This document shows, one piece after another, positions 44,505-52,377 of a stretch of DNA of 64,000 bases. The stretch spans positions 186,001 to 250,000 of the forward strand of contig NZ_WMID02000002.1 of assembly GCF_009711165.2 (NCBI RefSeq). Reading direction: 5' to 3'. The first letter of the stretch is position 1. The number at the start of each line of letters is the position of its first letter. The translations under genes and the position numbers were made by a program. A model generated the notes under the pieces. That model did not search any database. It was not told the origin of the DNA and saw only the letters and a program-made list of their open reading frames with translations. The stretch is from Flavobacterium sp. MC2016-06. Its GTDB lineage: Bacteria; Bacteroidota; Bacteroidia; Flavobacteriales; Flavobacteriaceae.

Positions 44505-46049
44505 TTATTCTGAAATAACATTTCCTTTTTTATCATAGAAATGGTATTCTAAGTACGTGTAAGCGTCACGAGGTATGATTTTCACCCATTTCTTATGTTC
44601 AAAAAACCATTTTGAACGTAATGATGGAAAACCCTTACTGAGGTATGCAGCCACAAACGGATGCACATTAAGTACAACTTTATTGTGGGTTTTTAAAAGT
44701 CTGTCTAAATCAGATTTGATTCTGTCAATGATTAAAATTGGCGCTTCAATTTCACCATTTTCATTGTTAGGATCTTCTTCTCTAGTTTTAATATTAACTT
44801 CTGGTCTTACACGTTGTCTTGTAATTTGAACTAAACCAAATTTACTAGGCGGTAAGATTTTATGCTTTGCTTTATCGTCGCTCATTTCTTCTCGCAAGAA
44901 GTCGAACAAAACCTTCCTGTTTTCAGGATTAGACATATCAATAAAATCAACTACGATTATTCCGCCCATATCACGCAGACGAAGTTGTCTGGCAATTTCA
45001 GCGGCTGCAATCATATTAACTTCCATGGCAGTATCTTCTTGATTAGTTGCTTTATTAGAACGGTTTCCGCTGTTTACGTCTATAACGTGAAGAGCTTCAG
45101 TGTGTTCGATAATAAGATAAGCGCCTTTACTCATTGATACCGTTCTTCCAAATGAAGTTTTGATTTGTCTCTCTATATTGTATTTCTCGAAAATTGGAGT
45201 GTCATTTGATTGATAAAACTTAACAATCGATTGTTTCGAAGGTGCAATTTCTTGCAGATATTCCTTCGTTTGGTGGAACAACTCTTCATCATCTATCTGA
45301 ATACCACTGAAGGTATCATTAAATACATCTCTTAATATTGAAGAAGCTCTATTAAGCTCTCCTAATACTTTTGATGGATGATGAGCAGTTGGTAATTTTT
45401 TACACATTGCAGTCCATCTGCCAAGCAGGTTCTGCAAATCTTTTTCTAATTCGGCTACGTTTTTGCCTTCGGCTACTGTGCGAACAATAATACCAAATCC
45501 TTTAGGTTTGATCGATAATACAAGTCTTTTTAGACGATCCTTTTCCTTTTTGTCTTCTATTTTTTGAGAAATAGAAACGCGGTCAGAAAACGGAACGAGA
45601 ACAATAAATCTTCCTGCCAATGAAAGCTCAGCGCTTATTCTTGGACCTTTGGTAGATATAGGTTCTTTTACGACCTGTACTAAAACAGATTGATTGGCAC
45701 TTAAAATATCAGTAATGATGCCATCTTTGTCAATCTCTTTTTCAAACTGAAAGGTTTTTAGGGAGAAATCTTTTAATTTACCTGCGCTTACAAGTTTTAT
45801 GAATTTCAGTTGGGAAGCTAAGTTTGGACCTAAATCGTGATAATGTAAAAAAGCATCTTTTTCGAAGCCTACATTTACAAAAGCAGCATTAAGTCCAGCA
45901 ACTGGTTTTCTGATTTTGGCAATAAAAATATCACCAACCTGAAAGTTGCTTTTCTCTTCTTCTTTGTGTAATTCAATTAGTTTTCCATCTTTTAATAAGG
46001 CAAAATCTACGGCTTCAGAACTAGATCTAATGATTAATTCTTTATTCAC
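44505..46049 (-). CDS. rng: Ribonuclease G/E family protein
   Basis: A 514-residue single-strand endoribonuclease. It has an S1-like RNA-binding domain near the N-terminus (VGDIFIAKIRKPVAGLNAAFVNVG) and catalytic aspartates in LHVIDVNSGN and IIVVDFIDMSNPENR. It acts in rRNA and tRNA maturation and mRNA decay. It lacks the long C-terminal scaffold of RNase E. The start is taken as GTG at 46049 (MNKELIIRSS); upstream codons (46109 on) do not look conserved. Two heptamer arrays fill the gap to the next gene. Confidence 0.92.
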   Translation of the reverse strand: MNKELIIRSSSEAVDFALLKDGKLIELHKEEEKSNFQVGDIFIAKIRKPVAGLNAAFVNVGFEKDAFLHYHDLGPNLASQLKFIKLVSAGKLKDFSLKTFQFEKEIDKDGIITDILSANQSVLVQVVKEPISTKGPRISAELSLAGRFIVLVPFSDRVSISQKIEDKKEKDRLKRLVLSIKPKGFGIIVRTVAEGKNVAELEKDLQNLLGRWTAMCKKLPTAHHPSKVLGELNRASSILRDVFNDTFSGIQIDDEELFHQTKEYLQEIAPSKQSIVKFYQSNDTPIFEKYNIERQIKTSFGRTVSMSKGAYLIIEHTEALHVIDVNSGNRSNKATNQEDTAMEVNMIAAAEIARQLRLRDMGGIIVVDFIDMSNPENRKVLFDFLREEMSDDKAKHKILPPSKFGLVQITRQRVRPEVNIKTREEDPNNENGEIEAPILIIDRIKSDLDRLLKTHNKVVLNVHPFVAAYLSKGFPSLRSKWFFEHKKWVKIIPRDAYTYLEYHFYDKKGNVISE

Positions 46050-46112
46050 ACTGTAAATTTTTATCTGTTTTTTCAGAAAATAGAAACTAGAATAAAGAAT
46101 ATAGATCAAAAA

Positions 46113-46147
46113 AATCTAAAGTCTAAAGTCTAAAGTCTAAAATCTTA
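46113..46147. repeat. Heptamer array (AGTCTAA)n
   Basis: Five units, three identical AGTCTAA between AATCTAA and AATCTTA; the cleanest short array in the window. Confidence 0.85.
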
Positions 46148-46196
46148 TTTACAGATGGATTAAACAATATTTTTAACAGGTATTGAACCCGGGGAG

Positions 46197-46294
46197 ATTT
46201 CAAATTTTAGATTTCAAATTTTAGATTTTAGATTTTCGTTAGTAAATCTGCAATCATAAATCATCAAGCTGCAATCATAAATCTCAATTTCAAT
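46197..46294. repeat. Fourteen-unit heptamer array upstream of RNase G
   Basis: The sequence divides without a slip into 14 units of 7 bp. They start as ATTTCAA/ATTTTAG and change to ATCATAA/ATCTGCA/AGCTGCA. This is the longest in-register array in the window. Confidence 0.85.
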
Positions 46295-46308
46295 GAACTT
46301 TTAAAAAG

Positions 46309-46334
46309 AAAAAAGTAGTTTAAAACTACTTTTT
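46309..46334 (-). terminator. Terminator overlapping the stop codon of the small basic protein
   Basis: AAAAAGTAGTTT and its complement form the stem. Read on the minus strand it is followed by TTTTTTC. The TAG stop (46326-46328) lies inside the stem. Confidence 0.75.
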
Positions 46335-46418
46335 CTTTTTGTGACGGTTAGCTCTCGCTCTTTTCTTTCTTTTGTGAGTAGCTACCTTATGTCTCTTTCT
46401 TTTTTTACCACTTGGCAT
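46326..46418 (-). CDS. 30-residue, highly basic protein, probably ribosome-associated
   Basis: An ATG at 46418 opens a 30-codon frame starting MPSGKKRKRHKVATH and ending RANRHKKKK; about two thirds of residues are Lys, Arg or His. Such tiny proteins are conserved in Bacteroidota at this position between RNase G and HU. Size and charge fit a small ribosomal protein; the newly described Bacteroidota protein bL38 is one possibility I cannot confirm from sequence alone. It is co-directional with rng and HU genes and has its own terminator. Confidence 0.75.
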   Translation of the reverse strand: MPSGKKRKRHKVATHKRKKRARANRHKKKK

Positions 46419-46450
46419 ATCGTGTCGATTTTATGATTAATTAATAAGTA

Positions 46451-46741
46451 TTATTTTGCTTCGTTGTTTGTTTTAACCCCCTCTACAAATACTTTTGCAG
46501 GTTTAAAAGCAGGAATGTTGTGTGCTGGAATTTTGATAGTGGTGTTTTTAGAAATGTTTCTACCTGTTTTTTCAGCTCTAGTTTTTACGATAAAACTACC
46601 AAAACCTCTTAGGTAAACATTGTCTCCAGTTTCTAGTGAAGTTTTAACTTCTTCCATAAAAGTTTCTACTGTTGCTTGAACATCTCCTTTTTCAAGACCT
46701 AGTTTCTCTGAAATTTTCGCTACGATATCTGCTTTCGTCAT
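46451..46741 (-). CDS. HU family DNA-binding protein
   Basis: A 96-residue nucleoid protein of the HU/IHF family. The start MTKADIVAKISEKLGL and the arm region RGFGSFIVKTRAEKTGRNISKNTTIKIPA (beta-arm with RNISKN) are typical; the tip has NIPAFKPAKVF. It bends and packs DNA as a dimer. Its promoter is clear (46791-46822 on the minus strand), so it is probably transcribed separately and may read into the small basic protein gene 32 bp downstream. Confidence 0.94.
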   Translation of the reverse strand: MTKADIVAKISEKLGLEKGDVQATVETFMEEVKTSLETGDNVYLRGFGSFIVKTRAEKTGRNISKNTTIKIPAHNIPAFKPAKVFVEGVKTNNEAK

Positions 46742-46790
46742 TTTCTTTCCTATTTTATTTTATAAATGATGTACTATTTTTTTGAGTTTG

Positions 46791-46822
46791 CAAATATAGG
46801 AATTAAAAAAATAATTAATCAA
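46791..46822 (-). promoter_or_regulatory. Promoter of the HU gene
   Basis: On the minus strand TTG (46822-46820), a 21-nt spacer and TATATTTG (46798-46791). The start of transcription would be near 46784, leaving a leader of about 43 nt. Confidence 0.6.
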
Positions 46823-46855
46823 GCTAATTCGTTAAATTTTAATCACATAAACATT

Positions 46856-46863
46856 TACTTTTG
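46856..46863 (+). promoter_or_regulatory. -7 box TACTTTTG of mutY
   Basis: Fits TAnnTTTG; transcription from about 46870 leaves about 12 nt before the ATG at 46882 and excludes the in-frame TTG at 46861. No -33 TTG seen. Confidence 0.45.
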
Positions 46864-46881
46864 TATTCTAAGTATTTTGCA

Positions 46882-47928
46882 ATGAATTTTCATAACATAT
46901 TGGTAAATTGGTATTTACAAAACAAGCGTGATTTACCTTGGCGGAATACGGCCGATCCGTACCTAATTTGGCTCTCAGAAATTATGTTACAGCAGACAAG
47001 AGTCGCTCAAGGAATGCCATATTTTTTTGCCTTCACTAAGGAATTTCCTACTGTCTTTGATCTTGCAAATGCCTCAGAAGAGCAAGTTTTGAAACTTTGG
47101 CAGGGATTAGGTTACTATTCTCGCGCTAGAAATCTTCATAAAACGGCTCAATATATTGCTAATGAGTTAAACGGAATTTTTCCAGATTCGTATACAGAAT
47201 TATTAAAATTGAAAGGTGTGGGCGAATATACAGCAGCGGCAATTGCTTCTTTTTCTTATAATGAAGCTGTTCCTGTTGTTGACGGAAATGTATTTCGTGT
47301 GCTTTCTCGTTATTTTGACATTGAATCGGATATTGCGCAACCAAGTACTAAAAAAGAATTTACTGCTCTTGCTCTAGAATTAATGCCAAAAGATAATCCT
47401 GCGATTTTTAATCAGGCCATAATGGAGTTCGGAGCTTTGCAATGTGTCCCTAAAAGTCCGAATTGTACAATTTGCGATTTTAATGAAAGCTGTGCAGCGT
47501 TACAAAAAAAGAAAGTAAACGTTTTGCCTTTTAAATCTAAAAAGGTGAAAGTGACCAATCGTTTCTTTAATTATTTGATTCTTGAAGATGCTTTAGGGAA
47601 TACTTTAATTCAAAAAAGAACATCGAAAGGAATCTGGCATAATTTATATGAGTTTCCGCTTTTAGAAACTCAGGAAATTGTAGACTTTGATTTTGTTTCA
47701 GAAGCAGTTCAAAATGATGTTTTTGCGTCCTATACTATAATAGGTATAGAAGAATGTAATCAGGCGGCAGTAATTCATAAACTTTCACATCAGCATCTTC
47801 ATATTCAATTTTGGAGAATAAAAATTAAAGAAGTAATTGAAAACGGTGTGAATATGATAGATTTAAAAACATTTCCTTTTCCGATTGTGATTTACAATTT
47901 TATCGAAAAGCAAGAAATAAATTGCTAA
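46882..47928 (+). CDS. mutY: A/G-specific adenine glycosylase
   Basis: A 348-residue base-excision enzyme that removes adenine paired with 8-oxoguanine. It has the LPWR and SEIMLQQTRV motifs, and the helix-hairpin-helix LKGVGEYTAAAI with the catalytic aspartate in VVDGNVFRVL. The [4Fe-4S] loop is C-x6-C-x2-C-x5-C (CVPKSPNCTICDFNESC). A C-terminal NUDIX-like recognition domain follows. mutY-ssb-gldE-gldD is a frequent flavobacterial order. Confidence 0.95.
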   Translation: MNFHNILVNWYLQNKRDLPWRNTADPYLIWLSEIMLQQTRVAQGMPYFFAFTKEFPTVFDLANASEEQVLKLWQGLGYYSRARNLHKTAQYIANELNGIFPDSYTELLKLKGVGEYTAAAIASFSYNEAVPVVDGNVFRVLSRYFDIESDIAQPSTKKEFTALALELMPKDNPAIFNQAIMEFGALQCVPKSPNCTICDFNESCAALQKKKVNVLPFKSKKVKVTNRFFNYLILEDALGNTLIQKRTSKGIWHNLYEFPLLETQEIVDFDFVSEAVQNDVFASYTIIGIEECNQAAVIHKLSHQHLHIQFWRIKIKEVIENGVNMIDLKTFPFPIVIYNFIEKQEINC

Positions 47929-47964
47929 AAAAATGTATCTTTGGTAGAAATACCACCAAAAACT

Positions 47965-48405
47965 ATGAACGGAACATTAAATAAAGTGATGCTCATTGGC
48001 CATTTAGGCGATGATGTAAAGATGCACTATTTTGATGGAGGCAATTGTATTGGGCGTTTTCAACTGGCTACAAATGAGGTTTATATTAACAAAACGACTA
48101 ATGAAAAAATTACTTCTACAGAATGGCATAATTTAGTTGTACGAAATAAAGCAGCTGAAATTTGTGAAAAATACCTCTCTAAAGGAGATAAAATTTATGT
48201 TGAGGGACGTATAAAATCGCGTCAATGGCAAGCCGAAGATGGTGTTACAAAATACACTACAGAGATTCAGGTAACCGAGTTTACTTTCTTGACTACCAAA
48301 AAAGAAACAGGAGGACATAAGCCAAATAACGAGTCAGAATCCGTAAAAAACACTAACTTTGATGCGGCAAATGAAGGTTTACCTATAAATGATTTACCTT
48401 TTTGA
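47965..48405 (+). CDS. ssb: Single-stranded DNA-binding protein
   Basis: A 146-residue OB-fold protein with the N-terminal MNGTLNKVMLIGHLGDD motif, the TEWHNLVV strand and the GDKIYVEGRIKSRQW segment. The C-terminal tail ends NDLPF, the partner-binding tip. An upstream TTG at 47941 would add eight residues but overlaps a possible -7 box (TATCTTTG 47936-47943); the ATG at 47965 starts the conserved domain. It lies 36 bp after mutY. Confidence 0.94.
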   Translation: MNGTLNKVMLIGHLGDDVKMHYFDGGNCIGRFQLATNEVYINKTTNEKITSTEWHNLVVRNKAAEICEKYLSKGDKIYVEGRIKSRQWQAEDGVTKYTTEIQVTEFTFLTTKKETGGHKPNNESESVKNTNFDAANEGLPINDLPF

Positions 48406-48429
48406 TACGTTTAACTAATCTTTAGTAAT

Positions 48430-49725
48430 TTGGACCCAGAGCCCAGTTTATTTTTTTCTACTAATTTAGACATCAATCTAACAATTGGTTTTGTCGGAAT
48501 ATTTATTTTGCTGCTTTTGTCAGCAATAGTTTCTGGCGCCGAAGTAGCGCTTTTTTCTTTAACTCAAAAAGAAATAGACGAAGCTCTGCATGATAATCAT
48601 TCAAAAGGAAAAATTATTTCAAACCTTTTAGATAGGCCAAAAAAACTCTTGGCAACATTATTAGTAGCCAATAATTTTTTAAATATAGGAGTAGTTATTT
48701 TGTTTTCTTTTATGGGGCAGAATATTTTTTCTAATATAGATTCGCCTGCATTTAAATTCTTCCTAGAAGTTATATTAGTTACTTTTTTAATTTTATTGTT
48801 TGGCGAAGTGCTTCCTAAAGTTTATGCCAGCCGTAATAACTTAAAGTTTGCACAACGTTTTGCTTATCCAATCGCTTTTTTAGACAAATTACTATCGCCA
48901 ATTAGTCTGCCTATGCGTAGTCTTACACTATATTTGCAGCATAAATTGGGGAAACAGAAAAATAATTTTTCAATAAATCAGCTTTCTCAGGCATTAGAGC
49001 TTACAGATTCGGAAGGAACATCTAGCGAAGAACAAAAAATATTAGAAGGAATTGTGTCTTTTGGAAATACAGATACCAAACAGGTTATGAGCCCTAGAAT
49101 TGATATTTTTGCTCTAGAAATAACAGAATCGTTCGCCTCTATTTATCCAAAAATTATCGAGAAAGGATTTTCGAGAATACCAGTGTATAGAGATAATATT
49201 GATCAGATTGAAGGTGTTTTGTTTGTTAAAGATTTACTGCCTCATATTGATAAAGAAGAATTTGACTGGTGGACTTTAATTAGAAAAGCTTTTTTTGTTC
49301 CAGAGAATAAAAAGCTGGATAATTTATTGAAAGATTTTCAGAGCCTTAAAAGTCATTTGGCAATTGTGGTAGATGAATACGGAGGAACATCAGGATTGGT
49401 TTCTTTAGAAGATATTATCGAAGAAATAGTTGGAGATATAAGTGATGAGTTTGATGATGAAAATCTGAATTATTCTCAAATAGATGATAAGAATTTTCTT
49501 TTTGAAGGGAAAATCAACATGAAGGATTTTTATAGAATAATTGATGTTGATGAAGATGCTTTTGAATCACGAAAAGGAGAAGCCGAAACATTGGCTGGAT
49601 TTATTTTAGAGATTCTAGGTAATTTTCCTAAAAAAGATCAAAAAGTAGCTTTTAAAAACTGTGTTTTTACCATAGAAACAGTAGATAAAAAGCGCATAAA
49701 ACAAATAAAAGTAACAATAGAATAA
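48430..49725 (+). CDS. gldE: Gliding motility-associated membrane protein GldE
   Basis: A 431-residue protein of the CNNM/HlyC-CorC type. An N-terminal region with about four membrane segments (GFVGIFILLLLSAIVSGAEVALFSL at about 17-41 is the first) is followed by a CBS-domain pair (about 215-335) and a CorC_HlyC domain at the end. In F. johnsoniae gldE lies just upstream of gldD and the two interact genetically; the same order and 1-bp spacing are seen here. The start is TTG; no ATG lies before the first helix. A metal-transport role is possible from the family. Confidence 0.9.
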   Translation: MDPEPSLFFSTNLDINLTIGFVGIFILLLLSAIVSGAEVALFSLTQKEIDEALHDNHSKGKIISNLLDRPKKLLATLLVANNFLNIGVVILFSFMGQNIFSNIDSPAFKFFLEVILVTFLILLFGEVLPKVYASRNNLKFAQRFAYPIAFLDKLLSPISLPMRSLTLYLQHKLGKQKNNFSINQLSQALELTDSEGTSSEEQKILEGIVSFGNTDTKQVMSPRIDIFALEITESFASIYPKIIEKGFSRIPVYRDNIDQIEGVLFVKDLLPHIDKEEFDWWTLIRKAFFVPENKKLDNLLKDFQSLKSHLAIVVDEYGGTSGLVSLEDIIEEIVGDISDEFDDENLNYSQIDDKNFLFEGKINMKDFYRIIDVDEDAFESRKGEAETLAGFILEILGNFPKKDQKVAFKNCVFTIETVDKKRIKQIKVTIE

Positions 49726-49726
49726 A

Positions 49727-50287
49727 ATGCTTAAAAAAACAATTTCAATAGCGTCAATCTTATTAGCATTGACCGTTTTAAGCTGTAAAGACGATGTGCT
49801 TCCTAAACCAGGAAGTTTTTTGCGTTTAGATTATCCAGAAGCTAAATATGTTCATTTTGAAAACAATTGTCCTTTTTCTTTTGATATGAATGAAGGAGCT
49901 GTTATTAAAGGAGAAAAAGATTGTGGTTTTGCTATTGCATATCCAAAAATGAAAGCAACGATTTATTTGACGTATAAACCTGTTAATGGTAATATTGATA
50001 AATTGCTTAAAGACGCTCAGAAACTGACGTATGAGCATGTTATTAAAGCAGATGATATATTAGAACAACCGTATTTAAACCCAGAAAAAAAGGTTTTCGG
50101 AATGTTTTATCAAGTTGACGGAAATGCTGCTACAAATTCACAGTTTTATGTTACAGACAGTACAAAACATTTTTTAACGGGATCGGTTTATTTTTATGCA
50201 AAACCAAACTTCGATTCTGTTATGCCGGCGGCGAGTTATATAAAAAATGATATGCAGCGTTTGATGGAAACGTTGAAATGGAAATAA
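49727..50287 (+). CDS. gldD: Gliding motility lipoprotein GldD
   Basis: A 186-residue lipoprotein. The lipobox LTVLSCKDD places the lipid on Cys20. The body includes PKPGSFLRLDYPEAKY, CPFSFD and GMFYQVDGNAATNSQFYVTDSTKHFL blocks found in GldD of gliding flavobacteria. GldD is essential for gliding and type IX secretion-linked surface adhesin movement in F. johnsoniae. It begins 1 bp after the gldE stop codon, so the two are translationally linked. A bidirectional terminator follows at 50387. Confidence 0.93.
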   Translation: MLKKTISIASILLALTVLSCKDDVLPKPGSFLRLDYPEAKYVHFENNCPFSFDMNEGAVIKGEKDCGFAIAYPKMKATIYLTYKPVNGNIDKLLKDAQKLTYEHVIKADDILEQPYLNPEKKVFGMFYQVDGNAATNSQFYVTDSTKHFLTGSVYFYAKPNFDSVMPAASYIKNDMQRLMETLKWK

Positions 50288-50304
50288 GGTTTTTTTGTTT
50301 CAAA

Positions 50305-50332
50305 AGTTTCAAGTTTCAGGTTTCAAGTTAAA
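50305..50332. repeat. Heptamer array (AGTTTCA)n downstream of gldD
   Basis: Four units AGTTTCA/GGTTTCA; on the minus strand this is TGAAACY, the same kind of unit as the cysH-cysD array. Confidence 0.7.
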
Positions 50333-50386
50333 ACTGCGAATGCTTCTTTTGAGTTGAATTCTTTATTGACTTCCGAGTAAAAACAT

Positions 50387-50420
50387 AAAAAAAAGGATCT
50401 GAAAATTGGATCCTTTTTTT
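50387..50420. terminator. Bidirectional terminator between gldD and the 50.5-kb gene
   Basis: AAAAAAAGGATC (50388-50399) pairs with GATCCTTTTTTT (50409-50420), loop 9 nt; T runs lie on both strands. Confidence 0.88.
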
Positions 50421-50460
50421 ATGAAGTAACTTTTATGTAATGAATTTAAATATTTGATCA

Positions 50461-50910
50461 TTATCGTTTTAATAAATCAAATTCTATAAAAAATGTGTTT
50501 TCAAGCTTCTCTTTTATTGATAGATACAAATTGTACATGCCATCTTCATATTCATCTTCTTCAAAAATACCATTGCAATTGATTTTATATTTTTTATTAT
50601 CATAAAAATTTAATTCAATAGTTTTGATTTGGTATATATAGTAATCTTTATGAATTATATTAATAGACTGAATTTTTTGAAAATCAAAGCTTTTACTTTT
50701 TTTTAATATTTGATAATTCAAAATTAGATGTTCGTTTTTTACAATTAACTTTTTTGTTCTTAGAAAAAAAACAAATGTAGAGATTGAAAAAAATAACAGA
50801 TAAATTAGTAAACCAAGTATTTTAAGAAAAATTAAAAAGCATAATAAAATGAAAAATAAACCGAAGTTTGAAGATAAATAATGGAGATATAAAAATTTAT
50901 AAATTCTCAT
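50461..50910 (-). CDS. Unrecognised small membrane protein
   Basis: A 149-residue protein with two hydrophobic segments (about residues 18-42, then a turn) and a soluble C-terminal part with SFDFQKIQSINII, reminiscent of membrane proteins of the PH-like (YdbS/DUF304) group. That likeness is weak and function is unknown. It is transcribed on the minus strand toward gldD. Base composition is very AT-rich even for this window. It lies 15 bp downstream of the metal-binding lipoprotein gene in the same direction, so the two may be co-transcribed. Confidence 0.65.
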   Translation of the reverse strand: MRIYKFLYLHYLSSNFGLFFILLCFLIFLKILGLLIYLLFFSISTFVFFLRTKKLIVKNEHLILNYQILKKSKSFDFQKIQSINIIHKDYYIYQIKTIELNFYDNKKYKINCNGIFEEDEYEDGMYNLYLSIKEKLENTFFIEFDLLKR

Positions 50911-50925
50911 TTTTAATCATTCCGA

Positions 50926-51306
50926 TTACGATTTCATATTCGAAACCTTGTATGTTTTTCCGTCTCCGGTTTCTTGAACCACTTTTGTTAACTTCTCTGG
51001 ATTTTGAATCGTTTTGTCAAAAGTTACAGTAGCCGTTTTTTTATCAAAATCAACTGCTGCTTTTTCAACTCCATCAAGATTAGATAATTCTTCTTCGATA
51101 GTTTTTGCACATCCAACCGCACAAGTCATTCCGTCAATTGTAAAACTTGCAGTTTGCACATTTTCAGGAGCGATTACGGCTTTTTCTTTTGAGGCTTTTG
51201 TTTCTGTACCTGCAATGTTTTTTAAATTTTTATCTTCTTCTTTTTTGCATCCAACAAGTACTAAACCAGCTATTGCTGCAGAAACAATGATTTTTGTGAA
51301 TTTCAT
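50926..51306 (-). CDS. Heavy-metal-associated (HMA) domain lipoprotein
   Basis: A 126-residue lipoprotein: signal MKFTKIIVSAAIAGLVLVGC (lipid on Cys20), a charged linker, and then an HMA fold from about residue 52 with GMTCAVGCAKTIEEEL. The metal site is CxxxC rather than the usual CxxC of copper chaperones; the extra residue is a recurrent variant in Bacteroidota. It probably binds copper or a similar ion at the outer face of a membrane. The start is the ATG at 51306; an earlier ATG (51360) would place extra residues before the signal. Confidence 0.86.
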   Translation of the reverse strand: MKFTKIIVSAAIAGLVLVGCKKEEDKNLKNIAGTETKASKEKAVIAPENVQTASFTIDGMTCAVGCAKTIEEELSNLDGVEKAAVDFDKKTATVTFDKTIQNPEKLTKVVQETGDGKTYKVSNMKS

Positions 51307-51407
51307 TATATATGATTTTAAATTGCTAATAACATTTCTTGCAAAATTAATAAAAATCAAGAGGTCAATTCGTGAAAATAGTACAAATTTGCAGTAAAAG
51401 ATCGTTT

Positions 51408-52283
51408 ATGGATGCAAAACAGTTAAAGTGGATTTATTTATTGGTGCTTTCGCTAATTTGGGGAAGTTCTTTTATTTTAATAAAAAGAGGACTAGTCGGT
51501 TTAACAGCTATTCAGGTTGGTTCATTCCGGATTATTTTTGCCGCATTGTTTCTGCTTATTATTGGTTTTAAGAGTTTGAAGAAAATTTCATGCCAGCAAT
51601 GGAAATATGTAGCTTTAACGTCGCTTTTCGGGACTTTTATGCCCGCTTATCTTTTTGCTATTGCAGAAACAGAAGTAGATAGTTCTATAGTAGCGATTTT
51701 AAATTCGCTTACGCCATTAAATACATTAGTTTTAGGAACAATTGCTTTTGGAATTCAATTTCAAAAACGACAAATTTTAGGTGTTTTTATTGGGTTAGTA
51801 GGTTGTTCACTGCTTGTTTTAAGTGGTGCTTCGGCTCATCCGGGACAAAATTATTATTATGTAGGTTTGGTGGTAATTGCTACAATTTGTTACGCTTTAA
51901 ATGTCAATTTGATTAAAAAATATTTATCCGATTTAAATTCGTTAAGCATTACAACCGGAAATTTTACGGTTTTACTCTTGCCAGCATTACTTATTTTAAG
52001 TACAACAGATATTACACAAAGAGTAAGTCTAGAAGCAACACAGCATTCTATTTTTTTTGTAATGATTTTGGGTGTTATGGGAACTGGAATTGCAAATGTT
52101 ATTTTTTTTAAATTAATACAAATGTCATCACCTGTTTTTGCAACATCAGTAACGTATTTGATTCCTATAGTCGCTTTCTTCTGGGGATTATTAGATAATG
52201 AAATGCTTACGCCAATTCAGTTTTTTGGAGCATTTATAATCTTAATTGGGGTTTATTTATCTGCTAAAAAAAATAAAGCATAA
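51408..52283 (+). CDS. EamA family (DMT) transporter
   Basis: A 291-residue drug/metabolite transporter with ten predicted helices in two EamA repeats (helix 1 WIYLLVLSLIWGSSFILIKRG with the SSF motif, second repeat starting near residue 150). Members export amino acids, metabolites or dyes; substrate unknown. The ATG at 51408 is preferred over the GTG at 51372, which adds a short charged peptide. It is divergent from the metal-binding lipoprotein and closes with a minus-strand terminator of the next operon. Confidence 0.86.
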   Translation: MDAKQLKWIYLLVLSLIWGSSFILIKRGLVGLTAIQVGSFRIIFAALFLLIIGFKSLKKISCQQWKYVALTSLFGTFMPAYLFAIAETEVDSSIVAILNSLTPLNTLVLGTIAFGIQFQKRQILGVFIGLVGCSLLVLSGASAHPGQNYYYVGLVVIATICYALNVNLIKKYLSDLNSLSITTGNFTVLLLPALLILSTTDITQRVSLEATQHSIFFVMILGVMGTGIANVIFFKLIQMSSPVFATSVTYLIPIVAFFWGLLDNEMLTPIQFFGAFIILIGVYLSAKKNKA

Positions 52284-52284
52284 T

Positions 52285-52321
52285 AAAAAAGCTTTGTCAA
52301 AGTTCAAAATTTTGACAAAGC
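52285..52321 (-). terminator. Terminator of the M16 peptidase operon
   Basis: GCTTTGTCAAA (52291-52301) pairs with TTTGACAAAGC (52311-52321); on the minus strand it runs into TTTTTTATTA. On the + strand it lies just after the EamA stop codon. Confidence 0.8.
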
Positions 52322-52335
52322 CTCAATGAGTTTAG

Positions 52336-52377
52336 AAAGGCTTAGAGCCTCAGTATATCAGAGACTCAGAACCTTTT
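52336..52377. repeat. Heptamer array next to the M16 operon end
   Basis: Six units in register: AAAGGCT, TAGAGCC, TCAGTAT, ATCAGAG, ACTCAGA, ACCTTTT. It touches the stop codon of the downstream M16 gene. Confidence 0.7.

Noticed and set aside
46160..46200. tRNA-like T-arm (CCCCGGGTTCAATACC on the minus strand)
   Set aside because: The arms of the supposed stem do not pair, and no acceptor, D or anticodon arm was found around it.
46197..46294. CRISPR array
   Set aside because: The repeat units are 7 bp with no spacers, and no cas gene is present.
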